The position numbers and the translations under genes were made by a program. From Lachnospiraceae bacterium (GTDB lineage: Bacteria > Bacillota > Clostridia > Lachnospirales > Lachnospiraceae), in contig SVFM01000006.1 of the NCBI GenBank assembly GCA_015056865.1, positions 42,364 to 106,363 on the forward strand: a stretch of DNA of 64,000 bases. Reading direction: 5' to 3'. Positions 25,763-35,326 of the stretch are shown here, piece after piece. Each line of letters opens with the position of its first letter. Within the stretch, counting starts at the first letter, position 1. The notes under the pieces were generated by a model. That model saw nothing but the letters and a program-made list of their open reading frames with translations, had not been told where the DNA came from and ran no database searches.

Positions 25763-27040
25763 TTATTTTGTACGAATCTTATCGGAATTGTTTCTTCTCA
25801 ATCCCCAATTTCTATCATCCTTTTTCTCCCTTTTAAACCACTTTAAAATAGCATTATATGCATATCTTACATCATAATATTTCACTAAGTATTCATATGC
25901 ATTATTCCCAGCTTCAGACAGCATATCCGAATGAATGCTTTGCATACATTTTACAACTCTGTCCGCATCATCGCTCTCACACCACCACCCAAAACCGCCG
26001 TCCACAATAACCTTGCCAATATCTGAATTTGGATCAGTAACTGCCAGCACCGGAAGCTTTGCTTGCATATAGCCCAACATTCTACTGGGAAAATTGGGGA
26101 TTGTAAATCTATGATCTAAAAAAATCATTCCTACATCACAGGCACCTACCATCAAATCATAATCATCTTTCGGCAGGCGTTTCATCAAGCGCACATTCTG
26201 CACTTGCGACTTGTTTATATATTCCTCTATTTTAGGATATTCTGTGCCATCTCCTACGATCAGAAAGAAAACATCTTCATTCATTTCCTGCCGTTTCAGA
26301 CATTCTATCAAAAAATCAATTCCTTGGGGTTTGCCAAGATTTCCTCCATAAACAAAGACCTTTTTATCCAGAGGAATATTGTATTTCTGCCTAATCTCGA
26401 TTCTTTCTTTTTCAGAAACACTTTTATCCATTACCTCTATGCTGTTGGGGCATATTTCAACAATTTCCGAATTTACCTCTGCATTGTGACTGATAATATA
26501 ATCCACGTTAGCCTGGGACATGCATCCGATATAATCCGATACCTGATAAAGCTTTTTTTCTTTGTTACGGAAAAATCTGTACAAAATACCTTTTAAACCG
26601 GTTTTTGATAGCATACCCATATCCACCGCATTCTGCGGGAAAATATCCTTCAATAGTAAATATGTTTTTGCGCAATCCCTTCTCTTAATGTATTTTATAA
26701 CATTGCCAAAAGTAATCGGAGGTGTGGAATACATCACCAAATCAAACTTTACATCATGAAAATATTTTTTGACCGCCGAAATAAATTTCCCCTCCAAAGT
26801 AATGGTAGAGATTCCTTTTTCTATGATGTTGGTTTTCTGAATATTACCTATTCTCAGTTTTAAAATTCCAATTCGCTCATCACTTTTAATATAGTGGGTA
26901 CTAATATTTTTCTTTCTCTCCACAGGGGAAATCATATATACTGTATGGCCTTCCGCCCAAAATTTTCTTAACAGATCCGTATATATATTACTTTCTTCTA
27001 AACTGTCAATATCTACTATTGTTAAAAATAATACGTTCAT
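25763..27040 (-). CDS. GT4 glycosyltransferase, WbuB-like (probable FucNAc transferase)
   Basis: 425 aa. The [18 protein letters not shown] stretch followed by [17 protein letters not shown] is typical of WbuB-type L-fucosamine transferases, with the donor domain [18 protein letters not shown] and [14 protein letters not shown] near the C-terminus. The ATG overlaps the PglC stop by four bases (ATGA), so it is coupled to the initiating transferase. Because the locus makes UDP-FucNAc, transfer of FucNAc to the first sugar on the lipid carrier is the natural role. Specificity is inferred from family and context only. Confidence 0.82.
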   Translation of the reverse strand: MNVLFLTIVDIDSLEESNIYTDLLRKFWAEGHTVYMISPVERKKNISTHYIKSDERIGILKLRIGNIQKTNIIEKGISTITLEGKFISAVKKYFHDVKFDLVMYSTPPITFGNVIKYIKRRDCAKTYLLLKDIFPQNAVDMGMLSKTGLKGILYRFFRNKEKKLYQVSDYIGCMSQANVDYIISHNAEVNSEIVEICPNSIEVMDKSVSEKERIEIRQKYNIPLDKKVFVYGGNLGKPQGIDFLIECLKRQEMNEDVFFLIVGDGTEYPKIEEYINKSQVQNVRLMKRLPKDDYDLMVGACDVGMIFLDHRFTIPNFPSRMLGYMQAKLPVLAVTDPNSDIGKVIVDGGFGWWCESDDADRVVKCMQSIHSDMLSEAGNNAYEYLVKYYDVRYAYNAILKWFKREKKDDRNWGLRRNNSDKIRTK

Positions 27041-27660
27041 TTCGTTCCCTTAAATTCTTCCATAGTTTCGGAAGTTTTACTACTAACTCCTTCTCGTTTT
27101 AAAACAACAGCTACCGTATTCCAAATAATTTTCACGTCATTTTTGAATGTTATGTTCTCCACATATTTTACATCCCACTCAAATTTCTCTTCCCAACTAA
27201 TGCTATTTCTTCCATTTACCTGTGCCAAGCCTGTAAAACCCGGACGAACATCATGTCTGCGTCGCTGCCTTTCGTTATACAGTGGCAGATATCTGACCAG
27301 CAAAGGTCTCGGTCCAACAATACTCATATCTCCTCTGATAATATTCCATAGTTCCGGCAGTTCATCCAAGCTAGTACTTCTGAGCAATTTCCCAAACTTA
27401 GTCAAGCGAATCTCATCCGATAACAACTCTCCATTTTCATCCCGCTGATCCGTCATTGTCCGAAATTTATATAAGGTAAAAATTTTTTCTCTTTTGCCCG
27501 GGCGTTTCTGTTTGAAAATGATAGGAGAACCTAATTTTACCCTTACCAACATTCCTAAAATTAATATTATAGGACTCAAAATTAATAACCCTAAAAAGGC
27601 AAATATAAAATCCAATGCACGTTTTATATACTTTTCATATATCCCTCGACGCTGCCTCAT
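27037..27660 (-). CDS. pglC: Initiating phosphoglycosyltransferase, PglC-like
   Basis: About 207 aa monotopic PGT of the small PglC type. One N-terminal re-entrant hydrophobic helix ([19 protein letters not shown]), then [26 protein letters not shown] with the catalytic Asp-Glu, [12 protein letters not shown] and [14 protein letters not shown]. It transfers a phospho-sugar to undecaprenyl phosphate, starting the repeat unit. The three genes upstream make UDP-diNAcBac, the known donor of PglC. The start is uncertain: ATG 27660 lies just after the PglD stop, while ATG 27678 would overlap PglD by 17 bases. It is the initiator of locus B; locus A has its own, larger WbaP-type initiator. Confidence 0.85.
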   Translation of the reverse strand: MRQRRGIYEKYIKRALDFIFAFLGLLILSPIILILGMLVRVKLGSPIIFKQKRPGKREKIFTLYKFRTMTDQRDENGELLSDEIRLTKFGKLLRSTSLDELPELWNIIRGDMSIVGPRPLLVRYLPLYNERQRRRHDVRPGFTGLAQVNGRNSISWEEKFEWDVKYVENITFKNDVKIIWNTVAVVLKREGVSSKTSETMEEFKGTK

Positions 27661-27661
27661 A

Positions 27662-28321
27662 CTATATACTTTCACCATGAAACTTAATTGGGCGAGCCGG
27701 TGCTCCTACCGCCGTACAATTACATGGCAAATTTTTCGTCACCACAGCACCCGCACCTACAATGGTTTGCCTTTCAATTTTCTTATTTTGAATAATTTGT
27801 GTCCCCGTACCCAATTCGACACAATCTTCAATTGTAACATCTCCCGAAATGTGTACCCCGGGATAAACAGTCACAAAATCATCTATGATTGTATCATGTC
27901 CTATTGTACAATCTAAATTAACTATTACATGTCTTCCCACTACAATATCAACAGTAAATATACTGCCTGCACAAATAATACTTCCCTCACCAAATTTCAC
28001 TCTTGAAGAAACTATCACACTAGGATCTATCAAAGTAGCAAACCTAACATGCTCAAATTTCTTAATCTTTTCGACAACATTTTTTCGAATAGTTGCAGCT
28101 CCGATAGCACATACTACCCAAACTTCCTCTCTGCAATTTTCAAAAAAATCACATCCACCCCAAATTGGATATCCACCTTCTGTCAAACCATGCCTTTTCT
28201 GATTATCATCAATAAATCCTTGCAAGTCCCATACCGGTTCAACACTATTAATTCTCTCAACCAGCCATGCAACTTCTTTCCCAAAACCGCCGGCACCTAT
28301 AATATACAACTTTTCACTCAT
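27662..28321 (-). CDS. pglD: UDP-4-amino-sugar acetyltransferase, PglD/NeuD-like
   Basis: 219 aa from ATG 28321 (AGGGG 8 bases upstream); the start overlaps the PglE stop by 8 bases. N-terminal Rossmann-like motif [14 protein letters not shown] binds the nucleotide sugar. The C-terminal beta-helix has [16 protein letters not shown] with the catalytic-type His, [10 protein letters not shown] and [10 protein letters not shown]. PglD uses acetyl-CoA to N-acetylate C4 of UDP-4-amino-4,6-dideoxy-GlcNAc, giving UDP-N,N-diacetylbacillosamine. Gene order PglF-PglE-PglD-PglC makes this assignment strong. NeuD-type sialic acid O-acetylation is the structural alternative, but no sialic acid genes are present. 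Confidence 0.85.
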   Translation of the reverse strand: MSEKLYIIGAGGFGKEVAWLVERINSVEPVWDLQGFIDDNQKRHGLTEGGYPIWGGCDFFENCREEVWVVCAIGAATIRKNVVEKIKKFEHVRFATLIDPSVIVSSRVKFGEGSIICAGSIFTVDIVVGRHVIVNLDCTIGHDTIIDDFVTVYPGVHISGDVTIEDCVELGTGTQIIQNKKIERQTIVGAGAVVTKNLPCNCTAVGAPARPIKFHGESI

Positions 28322-29591
28322 CAAAACATCCCCTAATAATCTCAATTACAACATCCTGTTGCTCCGCCGTCATTTTATTGTCACTGGGCAGGCACAATCC
28401 TCTCCGGAAGATATCCATGCCCACATCCGCAACTGCTCCCTCATCAATATAGGCATTGGTCCGGGCCCTGCCATTTCCCTGGGCCGTTATAAATGGATGC
28501 ATTCTATAAATCGGCTGCATATGCATAGGCTTCCAGATTGGCCGGCCCTCAGCATTATATTTAGCCAAAGCATCCAGGATCTCTGTAGGACAGGTTTTTC
28601 CGGGTTCAGAAATATACAACACTTCCTTCTCACCTCTAACCTGCTTGCACATTGCACTCTCATCAATGATCAAACAACTCAGCCAATAGTTGGGCACACT
28701 GTTTTCTTCGTCAAAAGGATTCATTCTTACCGGAAGGCCCTGTAACCCAGCCTTATATCTCTCAAAAATTGCCTTCTTCTGTGCAATATGCTCCTCCAGA
28801 TATGGAAGCTGCCCTCTGATCACTCCTGCGATCACATTGCTCATACGATAATTGTATCCCAATTCTTCGTGCTGATACCAGGGTGCATCCTCGCGACTTT
28901 GGGTGGACCACTTTTTCACTTTGTTCATGACTTCTTCATCGTCAGTCAGCAACATTCCCCCTGAACTGCCCGTGATAATTTTATTTCCGTTGGCACTGAG
29001 TATGGACACGGTACCAAACATTCCGGTCTGTATGCCTTTATACGTTGCACCCAATGATTCTGCCGCATCTTCTACAATCAACGCTCCATGCCTGTCACAA
29101 ATCGCCTTTATCTCATCTACTTTCCCCGGCACACCATACAAATGGGCTATCACGACAAGCTTTACTTCCGGGTATATTTCAAAAGCTTTCTCCAGAGCAA
29201 CCGGATCCATATTCCAGGTATCATATTCCGTATCGATAAAAACAGCCTCGCCGCCTTCATAGGCTATGGGGTTTGCCGTGGCGTCGAAAGTCATATCTGA
29301 GCAAAACACTTTATGTCCTTCCAAGGCTCCGTGTCCAACTTTCGGTTGTCCGTAAAGTTTCTCACCGCAGACTTTTATAGCCAGATGAAGCGCCGCCGTG
29401 CCCGAGGAAAGGCCTACGCAATATTTACGCCCTACCTTTTCAGCCGTAATACGCTCCACTTCATTAATATTCTTTCCAACAGTAGACATCCAGTTTGTCT
29501 CATATGCCTCCTGCATGTATTTCAATTCCTCACCATGCATAGTAGGAGAGGACAGCCATATCTTAGATGCAAAGGGTTTTATTTCTTTCAC
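28314..29591 (-). CDS. pglE: UDP-4-keto-6-deoxy-GlcNAc C4 aminotransferase, PglE-like
   Basis: 425 aa PLP enzyme of the DegT family, slightly longer than the usual about 385 residues. The PLP lysine Lys204 lies in SANGNKIITGSSGG, a PglE/LegC-type context, distinct from the FHPVK of the PseC-like protein at 9163-10356. EDAAESLGATYKG and GYNYRMSNVIAGVIRGQL are family signatures. It aminates the product of the PglF dehydratase encoded 11 bases upstream and hands it to PglD, whose start overlaps its stop by 8 bases. This tight cluster is a complete bacillosamine pathway. Confidence 0.87.
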   Translation of the reverse strand: MKEIKPFASKIWLSSPTMHGEELKYMQEAYETNWMSTVGKNINEVERITAEKVGRKYCVGLSSGTAALHLAIKVCGEKLYGQPKVGHGALEGHKVFCSDMTFDATANPIAYEGGEAVFIDTEYDTWNMDPVALEKAFEIYPEVKLVVIAHLYGVPGKVDEIKAICDRHGALIVEDAAESLGATYKGIQTGMFGTVSILSANGNKIITGSSGGMLLTDDEEVMNKVKKWSTQSREDAPWYQHEELGYNYRMSNVIAGVIRGQLPYLEEHIAQKKAIFERYKAGLQGLPVRMNPFDEENSVPNYWLSCLIIDESAMCKQVRGEKEVLYISEPGKTCPTEILDALAKYNAEGRPIWKPMHMQPIYRMHPFITAQGNGRARTNAYIDEGAVADVGMDIFRRGLCLPSDNKMTAEQQDVVIEIIRGCFDE

Positions 29592-29602
29592 TGTTTTTAC
29601 CT

Positions 29603-31471
29603 CTACTTTTCTTCATACTGATATGTGGGAACAATTTCCCGCACCATTTTCCTGATATCACAGTTCTCTGCTTCCGCCGCTTCGCTCAGCTTGCCCAGTT
29701 GGTTCACAAAATGCGCCGCATCAAATTCCAAGGGCTTGCCAATAAAGATCATCTTATTGGCTGTCTGCTTCAGTCCCTCTTCATTCATAAGAAGTTCCTC
29801 ATACATCTTCTCACCGGGACGCAGGCCAGTAAATACAATCTCTATATCCTCGCCGACCTTGTAGCCGGACAGCTTGATCAAATTGGTGGCCAGATCCAAG
29901 ATCTTCACCGGCTCCCCCATATCCAGCACAAAGATTTCGCCGCCCTTTGCGTAAGCACCTGCCTGTAAAACCAGAGATACCGCCTCGGGAATGGTCATAA
30001 AATATCTGATAATATCCGGGTGGGTTACGGTAACCGGCCCCCCCTCTGCAATCTGTTTCTTAAAAAGCGGGATCACGCTGCCGTTACTTCCAAGCACATT
30101 ACCAAAACGCACTGCCACGAAATTAGTTCCGGATTTTTGATTCATCATCTGGATCACCATCTCGCACAGTCTCTTGGAGGCTCCCATGATGTTCGTAGGA
30201 TTAACTGCCTTGTCAGTAGAAATAAGTACAAACTTCTCCACACCGTATTTGTCTGCAGCGAGAGCGGTTTTATAGGTCCCCATCACATTGTTTTTTATGG
30301 CTTCATTAGGGCTCGTCTCCATCAGTGGCACATGCTTGTGGGCCGCAGCGTGATAGACAATATTGGGACGATAAGTTTCAAAAATACGATTGATACGATC
30401 TGCATTCCTCACAGAAGCAATCAGTACAACCAGATCCAGATTGGGATTCTGACGCAACAACTCCTGCTGAATCTCATAAGCATTATTCTCATAGATATCT
30501 ACAATGATCAGCTGCTTAGGGTTGTGCCTGGCAATCTGACGGCAAAGCTCGCTGCCGATAGAACCACCACCGCCGGTAACCATGATCACCTTTCCCCGCA
30601 GGGAATTCAACACTTCCTCCGTATTGATCTGAATGGGATCACGCCCCAGCAGATCTGTGATCTGAACCTCCTGAAGCTTAGCCACCGATACTTCGCCTTT
30701 GATCAACTGATACATACCCGGCAGGGCACGAAGCTTACACCCTGTTTCCTTACAAATATCCAGTATTTCTTTTCTGGTCTGTCTTCCTGCGGAAGGAATG
30801 GCAAAAATAATTTCATGGATGCCATACTTTTCCACCGCATCAGGAATCTCATTTCGTCCTCCTATGATAGGTATGCCCCTTAGATATTTTCCATGGCATC
30901 CCTCATGATCATCAATAATACACTTTACATTTAAATTCAGATAATGGCTTGATTCAATTTCTTTTAAAATGGAATTGGCCGCTGCACCGGCGCCGATCAA
31001 CATCACATTGCTGCTTGCATTTCTTCCAAACATATCCCTACGTTTAGAATTGATCATTCGCAGGAAACGGTAACTGAAACGGATCAGACAGGTAATACTC
31101 AAGAGCAAAAACCAGTAAAGAGCATAATAACTTCTGGGCATCCTCTGGTTCAGAATATAGCTACAGATCAACTGTGCCAACGCCGCACTGATGGTGGCCC
31201 CCAAAATACTGATCAACTCTGTCGCACTGGCATAGCGCCAAACACTTTTGTACAGCTTCCATATTACAAAAAACAGTAGCGTAAAAACAATATTTAACGG
31301 CAAGAGTATTTCATATTTATCTACATACTCCTTCGGGATTGCCCGAAAGCTAAAATCAAAACGCATATATATAGCAAAAAAGGAAGAAACTACAATTGCC
31401 AAGATATCAGCAAAAATCAACAAAAGCATTCTACTAATTGGTGTTTTTATAATATCATTTTTTTTCATCAT
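29603..31471 (-). CDS. pglF: Membrane-bound UDP-GlcNAc 4,6-dehydratase, PglF/CapD-like
   Basis: 622 aa, full length. Four membrane helices occupy about 12-135. A Rossmann-like domain follows (MLIGAGAAANSI at about 157-168), then the catalytic SDR domain with TGGGGSIGSELCRQ (299-312), ALKQ-like AAHKHVPLME, and STDKAVNPTNIMGASKR with Asp-Lys and Met-x3-Lys catalytic residues. It converts UDP-GlcNAc to the UDP-4-keto-6-deoxy-D sugar at the cytoplasmic membrane face. First gene of locus B; 57 bases separate it from locus A. The first two codons are both ATG; AAAGG lies upstream. Base composition changes near this gene (see findings). Confidence 0.9.
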   Translation of the reverse strand: MMKKNDIIKTPISRMLLLIFADILAIVVSSFFAIYMRFDFSFRAIPKEYVDKYEILLPLNIVFTLLFFVIWKLYKSVWRYASATELISILGATISAALAQLICSYILNQRMPRSYYALYWFLLLSITCLIRFSYRFLRMINSKRRDMFGRNASSNVMLIGAGAAANSILKEIESSHYLNLNVKCIIDDHEGCHGKYLRGIPIIGGRNEIPDAVEKYGIHEIIFAIPSAGRQTRKEILDICKETGCKLRALPGMYQLIKGEVSVAKLQEVQITDLLGRDPIQINTEEVLNSLRGKVIMVTGGGGSIGSELCRQIARHNPKQLIIVDIYENNAYEIQQELLRQNPNLDLVVLIASVRNADRINRIFETYRPNIVYHAAAHKHVPLMETSPNEAIKNNVMGTYKTALAADKYGVEKFVLISTDKAVNPTNIMGASKRLCEMVIQMMNQKSGTNFVAVRFGNVLGSNGSVIPLFKKQIAEGGPVTVTHPDIIRYFMTIPEAVSLVLQAGAYAKGGEIFVLDMGEPVKILDLATNLIKLSGYKVGEDIEIVFTGLRPGEKMYEELLMNEEGLKQTANKMIFIGKPLEFDAAHFVNQLGKLSEAAEAENCDIRKMVREIVPTYQYEEK

Positions 31472-31528
31472 TTATGCCTTTCCTAAGAACTAGCCAGTAT
31501 ACTCCTGTAACAAATCCAATGGTTAATT

Positions 31529-33133
31529 CTAACACTTCTTAGTGGTAATTGCAACAGAAACAGGCTCCAGGTCATTCCCTTCTCCTCGCATCTGTGGATG
31601 ATGTGCAAAAAAGAACAGAAACATAATCAACTGCCCTGGATTCCACACTACTTCCATTAGCCCAAACATAAAATACACAATACATACAAAAAACGGCGTA
31701 ATACCATAAGAAACATCTGTTTTTCTAAGATTTTTCTTATGAAAATACAAAAGGATAAAAGTAAACAACAGGAAAACCGTGCCCGCCGGAATCCCAAAAT
31801 AATAGCCAATCTGCAGCCATAAATTCTGTGCATGCCAAGTCTGGTAGTCCCCGTCTCCTATGATATAATGTCCTTTTTCCATACCATTCCCATACCAGGT
31901 CAGATCATCCCAGTAGGCTTTGTAAATGCTAAGTCTTCCGCCCAGGGCCTTGTCAAGTTCTGCAAATTTTACCCGTTCCACACGCTCCACTTCAATTCCT
32001 GCCGCATTGGACTGCAGCGCAAACGGATCTACTGCTTGCATATTTCTAAGCGTGTACTTAATTCTTCCAATAAATAAGTTTAAAAATGTATCCAGGTCCA
32101 CATACTTTTCCGAATCCGCCGGATCATAGGAATGCACCTTATTTGTAGTGTACTCCCCCTCATACCACACCGGACGATGGAGTACCGTAGGCAGCCACCG
32201 GATGCTATAGTAAACCGGTAAAAAGGTTACCAGCACCGCCAGGACCAAGCCTGCTCCCCGCAGGAGTACTTGGTACCACTTTTTCTGCCAGATCCTGCGC
32301 ACCACATAAATACCGTACAAAACCGTCAGGACCAGGGATGCCACCCAGGCCGTCCGACATAAGGTAAAAATTTGAAAAGAAAGCAGTCCGCCGGCACCAA
32401 TGAGATAGAATAACTTCCACCCCTTTTTTGCCTTTTTTTGCTCCAGCAAATGAAGCTTGATCAGACACATCATGTAAATGATCAGATAATATAGGGCTGT
32501 CACATTACAATTGATAAATGCCCCTTTATAACGTATCTCGTCATATGGCCTGAATCCATAAGCATAGATCTGCACCGCAAAAAACGCCAGGATTGTGCCA
32601 TTTATCATACCATCCCACAGAGCCGCGCTGTCTTCTTTTGTAAATTTCGTCAGGTAGAAAGACCCAAACATCAGGAAAAACCATAAGGGCCACCATCTGC
32701 CGCTGACTGATGCGATCATCAACACTGTCAATAGGATCCACATCCAGCCGATCTTACCAGGCTTTAAGGTAATGCTCTTTTCTACCACAACCTTTTTAAA
32801 CAGATATCTGACCACCATACCGATCCACCAGATATTCAGAATAGCAGTCTGGGTCTGTCCCCAGTAATATTCTCCCACATGCTGCTGATAGTGGAAGTGT
32901 ACTGCCACCATGGCCACTGCACATATGACGGTATAGATTCCATTGAACAGATTCAAAAAATCCTTGATGGGATAGGCACTGAGAATGATCACAAACATCA
33001 CAAGTCCGGTACAGTTGGTGGCTGCAGCCCAAATATTGCCGGGCATACTCCCCCGCAGAACCTCGATCAGGTTCAAGGCCAGAAAGCACAATACATATAA
33101 AGTTCTTTTAGAAAAAATATTGTTAAGCTTCAT
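31529..33133 (-). CDS. O-antigen ligase/polymerase-like membrane protein, locus A
   Basis: 534 aa, about 12 membrane segments with a long extracytoplasmic loop (about 310-430) rich in charged residues. GDYQTWHAQNLWLQIGYYFG resembles the conserved HN/HAQN element of Wzy/WaaL proteins (H-A-Q-N then L). The SGRWWPLWFF and TLCRTAWVASLV segments fit the conserved membrane Arg positions. The last gene of locus A, following a GT2 by 10 bases. It could be the locus A polymerase or a ligase moving polymer to the cell wall; EpsG at 36665-37789 is the other polymerase candidate. Confidence 0.72.
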   Translation of the reverse strand: MKLNNIFSKRTLYVLCFLALNLIEVLRGSMPGNIWAAATNCTGLVMFVIILSAYPIKDFLNLFNGIYTVICAVAMVAVHFHYQQHVGEYYWGQTQTAILNIWWIGMVVRYLFKKVVVEKSITLKPGKIGWMWILLTVLMIASVSGRWWPLWFFLMFGSFYLTKFTKEDSAALWDGMINGTILAFFAVQIYAYGFRPYDEIRYKGAFINCNVTALYYLIIYMMCLIKLHLLEQKKAKKGWKLFYLIGAGGLLSFQIFTLCRTAWVASLVLTVLYGIYVVRRIWQKKWYQVLLRGAGLVLAVLVTFLPVYYSIRWLPTVLHRPVWYEGEYTTNKVHSYDPADSEKYVDLDTFLNLFIGRIKYTLRNMQAVDPFALQSNAAGIEVERVERVKFAELDKALGGRLSIYKAYWDDLTWYGNGMEKGHYIIGDGDYQTWHAQNLWLQIGYYFGIPAGTVFLLFTFILLYFHKKNLRKTDVSYGITPFFVCIVYFMFGLMEVVWNPGQLIMFLFFFAHHPQMRGEGNDLEPVSVAITTKKC

Positions 33134-33143
33134 CTGTCCCTCC

Positions 33144-34142
33144 CTACTGCTCTATGCCCTTAAATCTCCTGTGCAGCTGCCGGATCCCCTTTGGTGTCAC
33201 TGCAAAAAGAGTCAGGTATATTTTATTTTTTCCCGTCAGATAAGGATTACGCATTCCTTTCAGCCAATGTCTCCTTACATGGGAAACAATCCTCTGATAC
33301 TGGTCATTTTCACGGTTCATCAGGCTGATCGGTACATGCAGCAGATAATCCAGTCTCTGAAACATTCCAAAACGCAGCGCTATCTTTTTTAGCTCCGGAT
33401 AGGTCTGCTCCACCATTTTGGCTATCATATCCGCATTATCCACATTATCCCCGTACACTCTGGAAAACGCATTCTTCCCCTGCTTGCGGGTGTTGCTGCC
33501 CATGCGGTAGAACACATGATAGCTGTAGCCCGGAAGGGATAGAATACCCTCTATTTCCGGAAGCATCTTAACCAGCAAATGAAAATCCTCATTCAACACC
33601 CCCAAAGGAAATTCCCTGTCCTGAAACAACCTTTTATCTACCAACTTGGTACAAAAAGAACAGTCTCCCTTGTGGAGCAACAGCTCCCGCAGAAAATCAG
33701 CGGATGCAATTTGTTCCTCCTGCTTTGGAGGAATACAGATATCCGGTCTTCTATCACCGTTTTCATCGATTTCATCCCTGCCTACCTGGGCAATGGGTAC
33801 CCGGTACTTTAAAAGCCCTTCCAGCAACCGCTCATACATATCTGCAGAGATGTAATCATCACTGTCCACAAACCCCAGGTATTGTCCCTTGGATTCCCGG
33901 ATCCCCAAATTTCGTGCAGAAGAAGATCCCCCGTTTTCCTTGTGAAAAACCCGGATCCTGGAATCCTGTGCGGATAATTGGTCACACAGTTGTCCTGTCC
34001 CATCCGAAGAACCATCATCCACCAACAGAACCTCCAAATTTTCATAGGTTTGTCTGCATATGGATTCCACACATCTGGGCAGGTATTCTTTTATATTATA
34101 AACCGGTACGATCACACTGATCAACGGTCTGTCTGTTGTCAT
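33144..34142 (-). CDS. Glycosyltransferase family 2 protein
   Basis: 332 aa GT-A fold. SVIVPVYNIKEYLPRCVESI begins the nucleotide-binding domain, VLLVDDGSSDGTGQLCD follows, and the metal-binding DxD is FVDSDDYIS at about 95-103. EDFHLLVKMLPE is the C-terminal catalytic-base region. Cytoplasmic, with a basic C-terminal tail that may touch the membrane. Its ATG overlaps the stop of the upstream GT4 gene by four bases. One of six glycosyltransferases of locus A; sugar specificity is unknown. Confidence 0.85.
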   Translation of the reverse strand: MTTDRPLISVIVPVYNIKEYLPRCVESICRQTYENLEVLLVDDGSSDGTGQLCDQLSAQDSRIRVFHKENGGSSSARNLGIRESKGQYLGFVDSDDYISADMYERLLEGLLKYRVPIAQVGRDEIDENGDRRPDICIPPKQEEQIASADFLRELLLHKGDCSFCTKLVDKRLFQDREFPLGVLNEDFHLLVKMLPEIEGILSLPGYSYHVFYRMGSNTRKQGKNAFSRVYGDNVDNADMIAKMVEQTYPELKKIALRFGMFQRLDYLLHVPISLMNRENDQYQRIVSHVRRHWLKGMRNPYLTGKNKIYLTLFAVTPKGIRQLHRRFKGIEQ

Positions 34143-35326
34143 TTTTCTTTACTCCTGTCTTTTCTGCGCTCTCTCAGAATGGGGGCCTTGCTCAGAGGTC
34201 CTTCCTCCCAAAAAGTGATTTCTCCACCTTCCGCGATCTGTCTGCAAAGCTGAAGCAGACGTGTGGCAGCCTCCCCGGCGTTCCAGAGGTTCACTATGGT
34301 TTCATAGGCCTGCCGGCCCATCCGCTCCCGGAGTCCTCTGTCTTCCAGAGCCTGACAGACTTTTTCCACCATCTCCTCCACACGATTCTCACCATAGATA
34401 AGACCATTCTGCCCGTCCTTCACCAGAAAAGGCACTGCTCCGGCCATGTGCCCTGCCACCAGTACACAACCGCTGTTCATGGCCTCATTTGCCACCGCGC
34501 CCCAGCCTTCGTTCCTGTCGCTGGTCATGAGTACAATATCTGCCTTCTCCATGGCTTCTCTGACCTGATCCGGAGGCATACTTCCGGCCAAAGTGATCTC
34601 CTTTTCCAGCCCCAAGGCAGCAACCCTGTCTGCTGTTTCTTCCTGCAGGGGACCGTTACCGATCATGGTAATATGAAACTCTTTTCCCTTATTCCGCAGA
34701 CATTTTGCAAGCTCCAACACCATTTCCGGATGTTTCCAATCAATAAATCTGGCCGCCCAGAGAATTTCCGGAACTCCATTTTTACGGTTGCTTGCCTTTT
34801 CATCCAGTAACTTATCCACATCGTAGTGCCTGGTCTCCGGAAAATATCCCCAACGGAACATCTTTCCCGGGTAGGAACCCACAATATGATAATCCAAAGG
34901 TACATAGGCTCCTGAGCAGAGCAGATATACCCGGTCTTTGCGGTAACGGGTGTGATCCAAGTACTTCTTTCGAAGTCCTCTGGGGGAAACAGCCTTCCAC
35001 AGGCCGGTCTTGTAAAATCGCTCACTGTATCGGATAGTTGGCTTTTTCGCCTGCAGTCTGGGCTGCAGCCAGGTGTCATCCTCATAGCCGCCCCAGATCA
35101 CCATATCGCTTTCCAGGATCAGCTTCTGACAGATTTCCGGCTGCTGGTATCCCAGGCGCAGATAGGGCAGTTCGCTATACGCCCCTCCCCAGCCCATTTG
35201 GATCCGCTCCTGTTCCATGGGTTCCATCTGCACAAAGGTATAAGCGTCCCCTAATGCCTCATACAGAGCGTTGCTCACAGGGATCTGATGATGATTGATA
35301 TAATTCGAGACAAACGTCACTTTCAT
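34139..35326 (-). CDS. Glycosyltransferase family 4 protein
   Basis: 395 aa GT-B enzyme. C-terminal donor-domain motifs include EILWAARFIDWKHPEMVLEL, FHITMIGNGPLQEE and MTSDRNEGWGAVANEAMNSG, the last being the E-x7-E region of family 4 (EGWGAVANE). N-terminal residues NYINHHQIPVSNALYEALG form the acceptor-side start. It overlaps neighbours on both sides by four bases (ATGA), so translation is coupled along the operon. The C-terminus is strongly basic (RERRKDRSKEK). Sugar specificity cannot be read. Confidence 0.85.
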   Translation of the reverse strand: MKVTFVSNYINHHQIPVSNALYEALGDAYTFVQMEPMEQERIQMGWGGAYSELPYLRLGYQQPEICQKLILESDMVIWGGYEDDTWLQPRLQAKKPTIRYSERFYKTGLWKAVSPRGLRKKYLDHTRYRKDRVYLLCSGAYVPLDYHIVGSYPGKMFRWGYFPETRHYDVDKLLDEKASNRKNGVPEILWAARFIDWKHPEMVLELAKCLRNKGKEFHITMIGNGPLQEETADRVAALGLEKEITLAGSMPPDQVREAMEKADIVLMTSDRNEGWGAVANEAMNSGCVLVAGHMAGAVPFLVKDGQNGLIYGENRVEEMVEKVCQALEDRGLRERMGRQAYETIVNLWNAGEAATRLLQLCRQIAEGGEITFWEEGPLSKAPILRERRKDRSKEK

